A stretch of 49,351 bases of DNA from Candidatus Azambacteria bacterium (GTDB taxonomy: Bacteria; Patescibacteriota; Minisyncoccia; GWC2-36-17; WO2-46-25), in NCBI GenBank assembly GCA_016200965.1, contig JACQDT010000006.1:1-49351 (forward strand), given 5' to 3'. Each line of letters begins with the position of its first letter. Position 1 is the first letter of the stretch. The translations under genes and the position numbers were made by a program. The notes under the pieces are model-generated. The model ran no database searches and was not told the origin of the DNA. It was given only the letters and a program-made list of their open reading frames with translations. This document shows, in pieces, positions 48,532-49,351 of this stretch.

Positions 48532-49196
48532 ATTAGTTTTGCAACACAATTTTCCCATTCCATTACTTTTAGCCACGGCGCTACCTTGTTGACTTGTACG
48601 CGCGCGCAGCCTTTATAACTCAGATTTTTCTTTACCGTATGGCGGGTTGGTTTATATACGGTTTTTAAGAATTTCCATTGCGGGATGCCCGTTACTTTTT
48701 CCCAGAAGTTTTCACAATTTTCGTTTTTATATATCTTGTGAAGATAAAGCCTTATTTTAATACCATCTTTCTGCACCTTCAGATACCGCTTAATCCATCT
48801 TATCATGATTTGCACTAGTGTTGAGTCGGAGTTCATGAATTGAAAACATCTGTTTGTTTTTGCTCCCTCAGCCCAGTATAATGCGATCCCCAGGAAAAAT
48901 AACCGCTCTTTCTTATATTGCTCAAATTCTTTACGGGCGATGCGGCCTATTTCATTGTCCCGTTTTTCTCTATTCCTCCGGTTTGTAATTATCGCCCTGA
49001 ACCGAGCTCTGTCTCGACTAACGTGCATGTGTTTCTCTAATTTTGCAAATTGTGAGGGTGTAAGCGTTATCGCATTGCACCAGCGCGAAAGCGTTCCCTT
49101 TGAGACAATCGATGGAATACGATCCATTATCTCACGATAGGATAATCCTTTCCGTCGCAACGCAACCGCTTTGATTTTTTCCAGAACCTTTGCCAT
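48522..49196 (-). CDS. HTH protein with LAGLIDADG-like/resolvase-type features
   Basis: 224 residues. The N-terminus has a helix-turn-helix (ALRRKGLSYREIMDRIPSIV, then KGTLSRWCNAITLT). A conserved-looking domain follows: FFLGIALYWAEGAKTN, FMNSDSTLVQIMIRWIKRYL, IKIRLYLHKIYKNENC. This resembles a group of CPR proteins with a LAGLIDADG-like fold, where GIALYWAEG takes the place of the LAGLIDADG helix; nuclease activity is uncertain. The stop lies inside tRNA-Arg, ten bases past its 5' end, so both are made from one transcript. The start is ATG after a TATAAT promoter. Confidence 0.6.
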   Translation of the reverse strand: MAKVLEKIKAVALRRKGLSYREIMDRIPSIVSKGTLSRWCNAITLTPSQFAKLEKHMHVSRDRARFRAIITNRRNREKRDNEIGRIARKEFEQYKKERLFFLGIALYWAEGAKTNRCFQFMNSDSTLVQIMIRWIKRYLKVQKDGIKIRLYLHKIYKNENCENFWEKVTGIPQWKFLKTVYKPTRHTVKKNLSYKGCARVQVNKVAPWLKVMEWENCVAKLMRL

Positions 49197-49207
49197 AGTG
49201 TATTTAC

Positions 49208-49235
49208 ATTATACACCGTGGTTCCAAATTTACAA
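49208..49235 (-). promoter_or_regulatory. Promoter of the HTH gene
   Basis: On the minus strand TTGTAA, 16 bases, TATAAT, 11 bases before the ATG at 49196. Confidence 0.6.
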
Positions 49236-49274
49236 AGGACCTTTCATTTACGATTACAAAAAATAGAAAAAGCG

Positions 49275-49351
49275 TTAAAACCCGAGGCGCCGCGCAATGA
49301 TGTCCGCAAGCGATTCTTCTTCTTCTTTTTCCGCCACGCTGTTTGCCAAAA
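49275..49351 (-). CDS. C-terminal end of an unidentified protein (partial)
   Basis: Only the last 25 codons are in the window, reading LANSVAEKEEEESLADIIAR and then RLGF before TAA at 49275-49277. The Glu run and final amphipathic helix give no family. The codon use is natural and the frame is open to the window edge. The gene continues beyond 49351. Confidence 0.5.
   Translation of the reverse strand, partial: LANSVAEKEEEESLADIIARRLGF

Overview
The window looks like a chromosomal piece of a Patescibacteria/CPR bacterium, most likely a parcubacterium. This is inferred from gene content: a compact type IV pilus locus preceded by a histidine kinase and response regulator, many small secreted or membrane proteins without close relatives, serine recombinases sitting at tRNA 3' ends, and near-leaderless genes with an extended -10 box a few bases before ATG. 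TGA, TAA and TAG all act as stops, so the standard bacterial code applies. No rRNA and no CRISPR array was seen.

Layout. (1) 1-4420: a four-gene operon (radical SAM enzyme, winged-helix/BpsA-like Rossmann protein, ASCH protein, P-loop kinase) plus a separate MazG-like gene, enclosed by about 275-bp inverted palindromic repeats and next to tRNA-Gly, whose 3' end is partly duplicated. (2) 4900-7740: a small NPF-repeat membrane protein, a large secreted Cys-rich repeat/Kazal protein, and a frameshifted His-rich membrane protein. (3) 8163-15852: a visibly AT-rich island on the minus strand with glycosyltransferases, a pyruvyltransferase, DUF4254, a THUMP methyltransferase, a DUF62 SAM hydrolase, an HD protein and a MerR-like regulator. 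It is closed by an IS481-like element and a serine-recombinase remnant running into tRNA-Pro. (4) 17265-29370: two-component pair, pilB, pilC, three pseudopilins, a PilX-like protein with a predicted seven-bladed propeller, pilM, pilN, pilO and a small membrane protein. (5) 29404-32330: tRNA-Arg, a large serine recombinase and nested inverted repeats, ending at tRNA-His. (6) 32529-37137: response regulator, cupredoxin with a Gln in the axial position, a coiled-coil secreted protein, an HlyD-like protein and a second PilC. (7) 37144-49351: tRNA-Leu, a DUF4258/DUF2283 pair, then a minus-strand run (tRNA-Glu, epimerase, tsaD, valS, PrsW, hsp20, vanW), a membrane glycosyltransferase, small membrane proteins, tRNA-Arg and an HTH protein.

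The most unusual material is mobile and repetitive. Three short elements (about 161, 229 and 231 bp) have CCCAGTA...TACTGGG inverted ends and YATG on both sides. Each abuts a gene so that the flanking YATG is the start codon, and the end carries an outward TGATATACT extended -10. A 292-bp palindromic element sits in frame inside a prepilin leader, and removing it with one TG restores a normal leader. Two serine recombinases read antisense into the 3' end of a tRNA. ValS lacks the KMSKS region.

All identifications were made by reading motifs and translations by eye. No database search, folding program or statistic was run.
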